Shown here: piece after piece, positions 16,545-26,722 of the stretch | Numbering within the stretch: position 1 is the stretch's first letter | Layout of the letters: every line of letters starts with the position of its first letter | Assembly (NCBI RefSeq): GCF_002104995.1 | Contig: NW_024468310.1 | Coordinates: forward strand, 1 to 48,597 | Direction of reading: 5' to 3' | Source of the DNA: Linderina pennispora | Taxonomy: Eukaryota; Kickxellomycota; Kickxellomycetes; Kickxellales; Kickxellaceae | Length of the DNA: 48,597 nt | The notes under the pieces: generated by a model | Seen by the model: only the letters and a program-made list of their open reading frames with translations | Told to the model about the DNA's origin: nothing | Database searches by the model: none | Made by a program: the position numbers and the translations under genes

Positions 16545-17372
16545 ATGCGTGTCTCGTCAACCTACCTTGCTCTTGCTCTTGCGGCTGTTACTGCTGCTAC
16601 TCCTCTTGTCGTTCGCGGCTACGATAAGCCGCCCTACGGTGACGACGGTGTTGGCCATCATGGTGGTGATGGTTTCCCTGGTGGTCCGGGTGGTGGCTTC
16701 CCTGGTGGTCCGGGTGGTGGTTTCCCTGGTGGTCCGGGCGGCCCTGGCAATGGTGGACCGGGCAACGGCGGCCCTGGTAACGGTGGCCCTGGTAACGGTG
16801 GTGGACCTGGCAACGGCGGCGGCCCTGGCAACGGTGGACCAGGCAATGGCGGACCAGGCAATGGCGGACCAGGCAACGGTGGACCAGGCAATGGCGGACC
16901 AGGCAATGGCGGACCAGGCAATGGCGGACCAGGCAATGGCGGACCTGGTAACGGTGGTGGACCTGGTAACGGTGGTGGACCTGGTAACGGCGGCGGCCCT
17001 GGAAATGGCGGTCCTGGCAACGGCGGTCCTGGTAACGGTGGACCGGGCAACGGTGGTGGTGTTGGCAACCCTGCTGACTGCGGTGTTTCCGCTGGCCAGA
17101 TCTCTGCTCTCACCCCGCTCCTTACGCGCCTCGGTCTCGATACCACTGTCGATGGTGTCAAGAAGCTCGTTGTCCACCTGACCGATGCTGTCGGTGACCT
17201 GCTTGAGAGCCCCGCCATCAACGGCCCGGAGGGTGTCAGTGGCATTGTCAGCAACCTTGTCAACGGCCTCCTCGGCTCACCCCTGGACCTGTCCAACACC
17301 CTGGACGCCGTCAGCAGCATCCTGTACAACCAGGTTCCGTGCCTGCTCGACACCCTCCTCCCCAAGCCCTAA
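16545..17372 (+). CDS. secreted silk-like protein B (GPGNG pentapeptide repeats, two-Cys C-terminal domain)
   Basis: A 275-residue protein from ATG 16545 (MRVSSTYLAL). Signal peptide about 1-19, then a His/Asp linker, three GGGFPGGP units, about twenty GPGNG pentapeptides, and a 100-residue C-terminal domain (NPADCGVSAGQ to QVPCLLDTLLPKP) with two Cys. Synonymous codons vary between repeats, so the amino-acid pattern appears selected. GPGNG resembles the GPGGX repeats of flagelliform silk and the turn-forming PG repeats of elastin. The repeat core plus conserved helical C-terminal domain is also a silk-like layout. Functional similarity is inference. The 18.3-kb gene is a close tandem duplicate. 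Expected location is the cell wall or extracellular matrix. Confidence 0.85.
   Translation: MRVSSTYLALALAAVTAATPLVVRGYDKPPYGDDGVGHHGGDGFPGGPGGGFPGGPGGGFPGGPGGPGNGGPGNGGPGNGGPGNGGGPGNGGGPGNGGPGNGGPGNGGPGNGGPGNGGPGNGGPGNGGPGNGGPGNGGGPGNGGGPGNGGGPGNGGPGNGGPGNGGPGNGGGVGNPADCGVSAGQISALTPLLTRLGLDTTVDGVKKLVVHLTDAVGDLLESPAINGPEGVSGIVSNLVNGLLGSPLDLSNTLDAVSSILYNQVPCLLDTLLPKP
16674..17061 (+). repeat. FPGGPGG and GPGNG coding repeats
   Basis: Three 21-nt FPGGPGG-type units are followed by about twenty 15-nt units coding GPGNG, with some extra Gly codons (GGGPGNG). Third positions vary freely. Long open frames on the other strand here are shadows of this repeat. Confidence 0.9.
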
Positions 17373-18326
17373 GCACGCCAGGCGATGCTTTCGCAAAACG
17401 GTCTCTTTTCCATATAGTCTCCCAATTTTCGATTATTAGTCTCTTTCTAGCAGGTCCGGTTTACCAACAATATTCGCATATCCATAATACCCGTCTGGAA
17501 TTTGTTTGTGGCGCCGCCAGAAATATTGGCTGGATGCAAGAGGCAGCTATTGTTTCCATCTCATACTCATGGCGCGTGGCTTGGAAAGTGGTCTGAATGT
17601 GCCTGGGCGCTCGCTGCAAGCCACACATGCGGGTATCTGAGAGACAGACCGAGCTCTTCTGCATGTTACGGGTGCGAGCATACACAGGCGTGTTCAATGG
17701 CAGGCGGTAGCACTTGAATTGGCATATATTTTACGGCCACAATCCTGCGCATCCCTTGAAAGCCCACAGGTGCACTATTCGTCTGAACTTTGACAATGCA
17801 ATTATGCCGCCCCTATTATTGCAAGAAGACCTGTTTGTACATGTAAAGTGCGAAGCGTCAAGTGCTTGTTCGGTGGCAACAGCCTGTCGCCCCTTCATCT
17901 CATGGGAACAGCAGATGAATATGGAGATTCCATATAAAGTATAGTGGAGAGACAACCACTCCACTGCTCCGCCACTGCAGCCATGCAGGACCGCTATGCT
18001 ATTTCAGTGACCTGGGTAGCGCTCGGTGCATTTCAAGCGGTGCATTTTTTGCGCCATTATTCACGTAGGGCACATCTTCAGCCTACACGCTCGTTAGAAC
18101 AAGCCATTGCTGAGCTTGTGAGATATTCCCGAGTCCACTTCGTGCAAAGTGTAGGGCCTAGTCCGAGCAGCCTGATGCCAAAAATCTTTAAAATGGCTCG
18201 CTGGAGGACCTACGATATGACTACCACACCAGCTTTCAGCCTTCCTCACCTCAGCCTAGTTCTTGCAAGATCAGCAGCCCAGCTCCTTCGGTTGACATCC
18301 CACCATACTTCATCTGAATCAGTAAA
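17373..18326. other. intergenic between the two GPGNG genes
   Basis: A 954-bp spacer. CATATAAAG at 17931-17939 and a TTTAAAA at 18188-18194 are the only TATA-like elements. No gene is supported. Confidence 0.45.
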
Positions 18327-19199
18327 ATGCGTCTTTCCTCGACTTTCGTTGTCGCCGTCCTTGCTACGTGCACTGCTGCCTCCCCAATTACTCGTCGTGG
18401 CGACTACGATGATCCTCACGCCGCTGTCCCTGAGTTCGTCTATCCTGGCTTCCCCGGCTTCCCTGGTGGCCATGGTGGCCATGGCGGCCATGGGGGTCCT
18501 GGTTTCCCCGGTGGTCCGGGCGGCCCTGGCAATGGTGGACCGGGCAACGGCGGACCGGGCAATGGTGGACCTGGTAACGGTGGGCCGGGTAACGGCGGCC
18601 CTGGCAATGGCGGCCCTGGCAATGGTGGCCCTGGCAATGGTGGACCGGGCAACGGCGGACCGGGCAACGGCGGACCGGGCAATGGTGGTCCTGGTAACGG
18701 TGGACCGGGTAACGGCGGCCCTGGCAATGGTGGACCTGGAAATGGTGGGCCGGGCAACGGCGGTCCTGGAAATGGCGGTCCTGGTAACGGTGGGCCGGGC
18801 AATGGTGGGCCGGGCAACGGCGGTCCTGGAAATGGCGGTCCTGGAAATGGCGGTCCTGGCAATGGTGGACCGGGCAATGGTGGTGGTGTTGGCAACCCCG
18901 CCAACTGCGGTGTTTCCGCTGGCCAGATCTCTGCTCTCACCCCGCTCCTTACGCGCCTCGGTCTCGATACCACTGTCGATGGTGTCAAGAAGCTCGTTGT
19001 CCACCTGACCGATGCTGTTGGCGATCTGGTGAATAGTCCCGCCATCAACGGCCCGGAGGGTGTCAGTGGTGTTGTCAACAACCTCGTCAACGGCCTCCTC
19101 GGCTCACCCCTTGATCTGTCAAATACACTCACTGCTGTTAGCAGCATCCTCCACAACCAGGTTCCGTGCCTGCTCGACACCCTCCTCCCTAAGCCCTAG
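18327..19199 (+). CDS. secreted silk-like protein C (GPGNG repeats, two-Cys C-terminal domain)
   Basis: A 290-residue tandem duplicate of protein B, starting at ATG 18327 (MRLSSTFVVA). Signal peptide about 1-19 (CTAASP), followed by TRR, a possible Kex2 site. Next comes a short GFPGGHGGHGG stretch, about two dozen GPGNG units, and the C-terminal domain from NPANCGVSAGQ to QVPCLLDTLLPKP. A 115-bp block (18904-19018) is identical to 17077-17191 of gene B, synonymous sites included, while flanking parts differ. That points to recent duplication or gene conversion. The C-terminal domain therefore seems constrained or homogenised while repeat number drifts. It is probably an extracellular structural protein. 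Confidence 0.85.
   Translation: MRLSSTFVVAVLATCTAASPITRRGDYDDPHAAVPEFVYPGFPGFPGGHGGHGGHGGPGFPGGPGGPGNGGPGNGGPGNGGPGNGGPGNGGPGNGGPGNGGPGNGGPGNGGPGNGGPGNGGPGNGGPGNGGPGNGGPGNGGPGNGGPGNGGPGNGGPGNGGPGNGGPGNGGPGNGGPGNGGPGNGGGVGNPANCGVSAGQISALTPLLTRLGLDTTVDGVKKLVVHLTDAVGDLVNSPAINGPEGVSGVVNNLVNGLLGSPLDLSNTLTAVSSILHNQVPCLLDTLLPKP
18528..18888 (+). repeat. GPGNG coding repeat array
   Basis: About 24 uninterrupted 15-nt units coding GPGNG, with synonymous variation. Confidence 0.9.
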
Positions 19200-19764
19200 A
19201 GTGGAAGAGGGAGGTTCCTATAGTGGCCAAACCGGATACCTTGGCTCCATATAAGGACTAGCACTGTTTATCTTCAATAATACTCATTTACCATTCGATT
19301 AAGTAGTGTTGCACGCCCGCTGCGGCTGTCCCTGACGTAGACATGCCAGCCGGATCAGGTGACAGCAAGCCAGGCGCCAACGAGAGCCCCGCTACAGCCT
19401 ACGATATGGAGGTAGTCTAGCCTCTGATAGGTTGCACAGACGGCCGTATTGAAAGCTCCCCTGCACAGTTCGTCTACTCCCTTTTCTCTCTTTTCTTCAG
19501 TATTAAATATAACTTTTAAAATCCCCACACACTCAACAAACATAACAGTAGTATGCACGCATGAATCGTGGGGTTTGTTCGTGTTATGTATTGTGATGTG
19601 TCGATTGTCAATCTACATGGTCAGTTTACATGCAAATATAGAAATGGCTATTAACGTCTAGAAAAGTAATGTGTATTGGGAAGTGTATAAGTTGGATTGC
19701 GAGTACGAAAGACGAGCCTCCTCACTAGAAAGACAATGTCCACAGGTTGTGAGAGCGACATCGC
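19200..19764. other. intergenic (convergent 3' ends)
   Basis: A 565-bp spacer between silk-like gene C on the plus strand and the large hAT-derived gene on the minus strand. No gene is supported. Confidence 0.5.
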
Positions 19765-19956
19765 CTACTTTTGGTGCTGCGCTTGGAAATCAAATGCAGT
19801 GTGTGGCAGAGGATTGTTGTTGCCAGGTAGCGACGTGGAAAGCTGCTGGAGACTTGGGTTTCTGGATATGTCGAGTGATGCACTGGGGAGGCTAGGTATG
19901 CACGACATGTTCATTGCAGCGGCCTGCGATGCCAGTGCAACCTGAGAACCATAGCT

Positions 19957-19992
<36 letters not shown>

Positions 19993-22900
19993 GGCAGGCA
20001 TAAACATTCCGCTGCCTGCACCAGAGAATGAGAGCGAGTCGGCGTGGCCACTTCCAGCGGGCATGGTCAAGCCAGCAAACGAGTCGTGAGGCTGCAGAGG
20101 GAGGATATGCGACGACTGGTTAGATATAGTAGCCGCAAGCACTTGGGTGGTGACTGGGTCCAACCCCATGTTCGAAACCAGCTGCGCGATAGTGGTTCCA
20201 AAGGACTCTGTGTCATGCTGGTCACTTCCATCCATATCCATGGCACCGGCTAGCGACGATGCCGCCCGCTGCTGCGACTGGTCAGTCGCCAAAAGCTGGA
20301 CCGGCTGGTGCATAGTACCCATATGGCTGTAGCTACGGTATTCTCCGCTGGTCATGCGATCTGGGAGCTGTCTCTGACGCTTACTCGGCGGCATGCTTGC
20401 AATCGACTGGGCATCGTCGCTCGGAATATTGCTGGGCTCAGCTGCAAACGCATGGTTCCTGGCTGACGGGAACGTAGATGAAGGCATGGTCTGCGTAGAC
20501 ATCGCTGCCGATGATGGGTCCTGCGGGATAGTCGACGGGTCAGACAGCAGGGCTTCGAGCAGCGGTAAAGTGCTGATATCCGGTGTTTGGTTCTGTAGAT
20601 CTGGGATTATACTGGCAGTGCGATCCAGCACGCTCTTCGCTGTCGGGCTATCTACTTTTGCGCTGACCACACCATGCGATGGTGAACTAATGTCGCCGGA
20701 AGCCACACTGTCTACCAGGTAGTGGTGCGGCCTCTTCAATGCCATTGAAGGCGTCAGCGAAGCTGGGGTCTCTGTTGCAGCCACCAGCGCCGATCGCCTC
20801 GATCCAGAAACGCTGCTGATAAGGCCGCTGCCGTCGTTTCCAGGCAGTGAATTGGAGGCGGCCGATGCACCAGCCGCCAGCAGCTTCTTGCCCTTCGACA
20901 GGTGCGATGTCTTTGCAGTGGGCTTTGGGGAACGACAGACCAGGCGCCAGTACCCGCGCATCGAATTGAGCAGCCACTTGGGGCAGTCGCCAGGGTGCTT
21001 GGCCACGGCCAGTGGAGATGAGGCAAACTCTATTGATAGCAAGCGCAGACGGTGGTCGAGGGCCATAGTCACCGCATCGAGGCTCTTGAGGAAGTAATCA
21101 ACGGTGACTCCAGTGAGCTCGATGCCCTTGACTGTCTCTTCGTATCCCGAGATGTCCTTGGAAACCTCAACCTTGCTGTTCTGCAGCAGGTCATACACGG
21201 TGACCTTCTTGGTCTTGGACGGACCTGACGACGACAGCTTGTTCAGCAGCTCAGAGAAAGTCTCTCCCATGTCAAAGTTCACCGAGCTCAGCTTGTTCTC
21301 GGCCTGCTCGCGGCAGATGCGCAGAAGCTGCTTCTCGTACCGCTCGCGGAACTCGTAGACTTTTGGAGAAGTCGCTAGCGGCAGCACATTCCATGCAGTG
21401 GACAGCTTGGCCAGACTCGGGTACTTTGTCATGGGCGGCGGCGGGTGTGACTCGGCACCAGAGGCTGACAAGTGCGGTGTCGCCGACAACCGGCGAGCAT
21501 AGACCTGCCGCTCATCAGGTTCCAAGGACCGCAGCCGGCGCCGACTAGGAGCAAGCATGCTGCTGGGGAACAGAATATCGCGGTACACTGCCTGTACTTC
21601 GTTTGTTGAGAACGGACCATGCAGAGGCCTGGGCTCCGAGTCGCCATCGTCATCGTCGTCGTCGGCGCCACGGTACGTGTGTTCAGCCTTGACCTTTTCC
21701 GCCGATGCAGTGTCTATCGCGGCCATACGACGCTGTGCCAGCTCCTTGTATGCCTCTGCCTTGAACAGCCTCCACTCTTCCACCAACGTGCGCATATCCA
21801 CCAGCTGCATTGGTGGCCTCATGCCGAGCTCGTTGCCGCTGGAGCCATGCACACCAAGGCCTGAGATGGTTGGCACCGAGCCGCGCTGTCTTTGCGACTC
21901 TGCAAACTGGGCCAGATGGACGTTGCCAAAGACAGCAAGGTCCTCTGCCTTGGCCGGGTACTTGTCTGGGCTCCAGAGCTCAGAGATCGCCTTCAGGGAG
22001 TCCAGGTCGTCAGTGGAGAAGCGCACGTGCAGGTCCTGCAAGATCGCCGCCGCCGCAGTGCGAATGAGCTCGATCAGGCGTGCTGGGCTTTCATCCTTCG
22101 AGTAATTGCACAGCTTGAAGCTGCGGAATGTGCATTCGTCGGAGTCATTGTTCCGGGTAGTCAGCTGCATGAACTCGTTCAGATGATGGCCAGCATAGTC
22201 GTCATCTCCCAACTCAACGTTCACCTGGGGGGGAGTCCTGTCGACTTGCATCGAGCTGTCTTCGTCGTCGTCCTCTTCGTCGTGACGATCATCTCCATAC
22301 ATCTGGCTAATCGAGTCTACTACATCACGGATCGTATCGACGCACAGACGCTGTAGCTGATCCAGCGTCTTCTTCGGCTTGTCCTCCGAGTTGGTCTGCA
22401 TTGCAAACGCACGACTAGGTGGCTCCAGGTGGTCGCCCAGATCCAGGATCGGCTTGACCTGCAGCAATATGTCGGCCATAAAGTGCAAGCAGCCAAGGAA
22501 GTTGTAGTCTCTCAAGTGCTCATACAAGACGTCTGGCAGCGGACACCGGTTCCCACCGCTCCTCGACGAGTTGCCCATTGAAGACATGAGTATGTCAACA
22601 ACCGGGAGTGGGATCTGCATGGCTGCACGCGGCGATTTGGGCGACCGAGTCAACGACGGCGAGATGCCATCCCCGGTATCGGGAACCACGCTGCTGCGCG
22701 ACGGATCCAGGCTTGATGGAGCTTGGCGAGCTGTTGATACCTTGGCCAGTGCTGCTACCGTGACCACGATCTGCGAAATGTTGCGAGCAATGGTGATGAC
22801 AATCGTAGGCATGAGCGAGATAGGCAGGCGCGTGGTGCGCGTAGTGTCGGTGAACAGGATCTCAAACAGTGTCTTGTAGAGGGTCTCCTGGAAATCGATG

Positions 22901-25900
22901 CCCAAAAACGCGAAGCTGCCAGGGTGCGAGTACACAAACAGACACAGGTCCATCAGCGTCATCGAGAAGCTGACAAAGTCATCCGACTTGTTGGCAATTT
23001 CCTCATACAGCTGAGGCGAAAGCGAATGTGCATATGTAAATACGCCGTGCCAATGGAGCGCATGCGGCAGCCGAAGACGCTCCATGGCGTTAAAGCCCGC
23101 TGTGGTTGGCCGCTCGTACGATATGCATACCAGCCGATCAAGATCGATCTTGGCCCGCCTCAGTAGTACCATGACAATGCCGATAGGGTCACGACGCGCG
23201 ACTCGACCGTCTTTTTCGTGGTACAGATGGACGCAGCGCCAGAAGCGCGTTGCTACCTCAAGCTCGCCTGTCTCAGACAATGGGTCGCGGCGCAGATAGC
23301 GCAAATACAGCAGCACGTGTGCGACCAGACTGTTGTGCTCGCGGATCGGTGCCTCGTCAATGATCACCGAGAAAGCTGGCGATTCGCTGACTTCATCCTT
23401 AATTAGCGACAATACCTCACTCGACACCACGTGCTGCAGTGACCGCGCAGCCTCGATGCCATCGCACAAAGCGCCTGCCAGACTGACGTCATCCTTCTTC
23501 GCCCTGCTCCTGGCTGCAGCGCCAGTCGAGCCGATGGTCGAAATGGGTGCCGGAGCAAGCTGCAGCTTGTACAGATTTAAGACCGATGACAGCGGGAGAT
23601 TGTGATCCATGGCCTGGAGCAGCGCCTGCAGCGCAAAGTTGAACTCCTTAATGTACTTCTCCTCCATCATTGCGCTGCTGCTGCTACTGACCGATGACGA
23701 CACTGTGGTGCGGCTGGCGCCACGTACCACAAGGTTGCCACGCGGCGCTTCGGGTGCAGGCGTGGCCGCTGCGGGGTGGCAATGTTCTTCTGACATATGT
23801 AACGCAGAGTTGAACGTGTCGACGGTATTTGTCGAGTCAGCCGTATTGGTCTGAGCTGCGGGTGTCCGGGCTGAAACGACAACTGAGCCGTCTGAAGACT
23901 GTTGCGTGTGGTTTACGGCGATTGTCGATGCTTCCGCAGTCTCTGACATCTGTGGCATGTGTGGTGGAAACCCGGCACCACTGACTCTTGCCAAATTTTG
24001 CAATTGCTGCTGGTGCTGGTGCTGGTGCTGGTGCTGGTGCTGGTGCTGGTGCTGGTGCTGGTGCTGGTGCTGGTGCTGGTGCTGGTGCTGGTGCTGGTGA
24101 GGTGTTGCTGCTGTAGACGATTCTGAAAAATGACGCATCTCGGACACAATCTCCATATGTCGGTTGGGGTTGACAAGCTCGAGAGACTGCGAGGCACCGG
24201 CCTGCCGTGGTGGACCAGGCTTGGTAGCTGTATTCATACCGCTGGCGCGAGGCGTATCCGCCGAACTAGGAGCATGCCGTGGCGACGAAGTGGCTGGGCG
24301 CAGTTCGCCAGGAGATTGTGTCAGCACGACATTTGTCTGCAGTGGCTTGTTATGATCACTGGCCGAGCCAGTTGCGAGTGAGGAGGTCGGCGACACTGCA
24401 GCCCACAAGCCATCGATAAGGACAAGCACGGGGTTGCCGGGCCCAAAGGACGGGGCACCAAACTGTGCCACGCTCCGCTGGTGGTCGTTGCTGGTAGAGT
24501 GGTCGACCAGCGCCGACGTCTTAAAGTTGCGGCTGCCACGCTTGGCAAACTGATTGGCACGCTTGCCGTCCTTGCACAGCGCACACATCATGGCATTGGC
24601 CTGCGGGTCAAAGCGCAGCCATGGGTAGTCGTATAGCCATTTCAGGTTGAACCGGCGCTTGTCGCTGCCTACGGCCGCTCCAATTGTCATTGAGCTCCGT
24701 CCAGTAGCCAGTAGGTCGCCGGGGATCTGGTAGTTTCCGTTGACGGCAATCACTGCGCCACGCTCAGCGAGATCTTCCATGCGAACGACACCGCCATTAT
24801 CGACGTCAGCATTGTTGCTGTTGTTGTGCTGAATCTTCTGGGTCGAGGCTATCGGCGGTGGCTCCTCGTTGTTAAAAGCGTGCGCTGCTCCCACTGGTAC
24901 AGTACTCTGGTGACCATGCGTAGTGCCTATTGATTGGTGGCCGTCTATATCTCGGCCACGCCCCCGTCCCCGGCCACGCCCACGGATCTTACCACGCCCA
25001 CGCCCAGCAATAGTGCTTGGGTTTATTTGCGATTCGGCCGAGACTGTGACTGTGGCCGCACTCACTGCTGCTGCTGCTGCCACTGCCGCCGCTGTTCTTG
25101 GCGATAGTGCCGCTTCTGATACTAGGAGCGGTTGCCGGCTCCGTGGTGGTTGTTGTTGCTGCTGTTGCTGCTGAGTATGTGCATTTGCTGAAGGTGCTGG
25201 CGTTGCCAGTGTCTGTCGCCGAACGGGCTGCTCTACAGTAAGGAAATCGTCCGGGAACCGCATACGGTTAGGCATTAGCGGTAGAGTAGAAAAGGGGAGC
25301 TTTTATAGTGAGAGATGCATCAACAATGAATAAGCAGATATGGCGGCTAATGCAAAAAGAAAAAAAAGAAAAAGAAAAAGCCAGTGCAGATATATACAAG
25401 AGAAAGCGATAAGGGAAAGGAGAGAGGCATCCTCGGACTGGTGGTAGGGGGCGGGAGGGTCTGTTGATGCTGCCAACCTGGTATGGCTTTCTTTGCCTCC
25501 CCGATTTCGCCACCTTGTGAACACGAAAGGAGCAGGCTCCTCTCACACAATCGAGATGCATCTTTTCTCCCTCGCTCTATACGGCGAACAATGGCCGAAA
25601 ATAGGGAAGGGCGCCAGGCGTGTCTTGCTACGGCGGAAGAACATTGCACTCGCTGGGCAAGTAGTACGCAAGTACTCATCGTGCGCACACCCTGGAAATT
25701 ATTCCCACCGCAAGGACACGCAATAAAACATAATCGCGACAATCCCTTTTGACTTTACCTTTGAGGTGCCCACTATTGACAAAGATAGCCGGCGTTGTTG
25801 ATGTAGTGGCGATTGGCACGGTTAGCATTGGCACAAATGGCAGCGCAGGATTTATGCCACCCTGCGCCAGCGCGGCAGCCACATTCTGCTGCTGTTGTCG

Positions 25901-26722
25901 CTGCTGTTGCGAGGTCGATTTAACCGCGCCTTCCATATTTTGCCGGTTTTGAAATCCAAGAGCAGTGAAGTAGCGGCCAATTGGCAAGTTCGACAGGTCA
26001 GTAGCCAGCGATGGTGGCATGCTGCCCATCAAGATTCCCGCTGATTTGTCGACGCCGTTATTGCCGCCGTGGTCAGTTGGGTTGTTGCTGCCGCTGTTAC
26101 TGCTCCCCTGTAGCGTCAGATATGTCTGGTGCGATGCTGGTGTCTGGAGCATAAGGTTGCTAGCAAAGTTGTGGGTGGCCGGATGCATGCCCGCACCGTA
26201 GGAGGCGGTCGGTGCCGATGGGATGTTGCTATGTGTTGCTGAGATGCTGGCAGCATTGTTGCTGTAGTTGTACAAGAGCTGATCCATAGCCGATGCACCG
26301 CTGTTCACTGCGTTAGCCGCCAGCCCGTTAACCGCTGTCATCTCGTTGATCAGACTGTCAGCCAACGATGCCGCCGGCTGCTGCTGTTGCTGCTGTTGCT
26401 GCTGTTGCTGCTGTTGCTGCTGTTGCTGTTGTTGCTGTTGCTGTTGTTGCTGCGCCATCGAGAGGTTGTTTTGATCTGTGCCCTGGCCGTATCGCATGGT
26501 AGCCAGTCCGAGAACAGCCACAGATGATGTGGGCGTGAGCGACACTAAAAATCGGTTGTCAGCCCCTGCACTACGGCTGCTGTCAACTGCGCCACCGAAT
26601 GGTGCTGGATTTGGGGTTTGTAGCCGACCTGAGGGAGGCGAAGTAAGGTGCTGCTGGTGGGTGGTGCCGTCGCTGTATGTCGAAATGCGCGGGGCCGGTC
26701 CGCCACTGCTCGGGTTATTCAT
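19765..26722 (-). CDS. large Q-rich protein with domesticated hAT-type transposase core (two exons)
   Basis: Best read as one gene: exon 1 26722-25759, intron 25758-25233, exon 2 25232-19765, in frame and 2143 residues long. Exon 1 has a polyQ run of about 25 and is disordered. Exon 2 has a TTF/BED-like zinc finger, W-L-F near CALC, then H-x5-H (about residues 530-580 of the joined protein). An (HQ)15 run follows. A hAT-like catalytic region comes next, with VIIDEAP at the first Asp, LDRLVCISYERPT where active enzymes have a GTDGASVM-like second Asp, and HWHGVFTYAHSL at the CVAHRL position. The second Asp is missing, so transposition is unlikely. It ends in a conserved-looking helical part and another polyQ. 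Probably a nuclear DNA-binding host protein. Alternatively there are two genes, with an ATG at 25275 giving 1836 residues. Confidence 0.72.
19958..19990. repeat. (TGC)11 trinucleotide repeat
   Basis: Codes polyGln near the C-terminus of the large minus-strand protein. Confidence 0.9.
24009..24098. repeat. (GCTGGT)15 hexanucleotide repeat
   Basis: Fifteen perfect GCTGGT units, read on the minus strand as alternating His-Gln. The lack of any interruption suggests recent expansion and length polymorphism. Confidence 0.92.
25233..25758 (-). other. predicted 526-bp intron with a second acceptor
   Basis: The donor is AAAG|GTAAAG at 25758, leaving phase 1. The acceptor CCTTACTGTAG ends at 25233, with CTAAC about 35 bases upstream as a plausible branch site. 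The join restores the long frame. A second acceptor with a long pyrimidine tract, TTTTTGCATTAG ending at 25347, would instead give a short product ending at 25303. Confidence 0.6.
26378..26453. repeat. CTG/TTG repeat coding polyGln
   Basis: A run of about 25 mixed CAG/CAA codons on the minus strand, in exon 1 of the large protein. Confidence 0.9.

Noticed and set aside
16557-17365. Long open frames on the minus strand and in the other plus frame across the GPGNG repeats (also 18246-19180 and 12714-13166).
   Set aside because: A 15-nt repeat with no stop in one unit is open in every frame. These frames code PLPGPP or VARSTIA runs with no domain, and the plus-strand frame has the signal peptide, TATA box and conserved end domain.
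19343-19420. A 25-codon plus-strand frame starting MPAGSGDSKPG.
   Set aside because: Too short, no promoter or homologue recognised. Consistent with chance.
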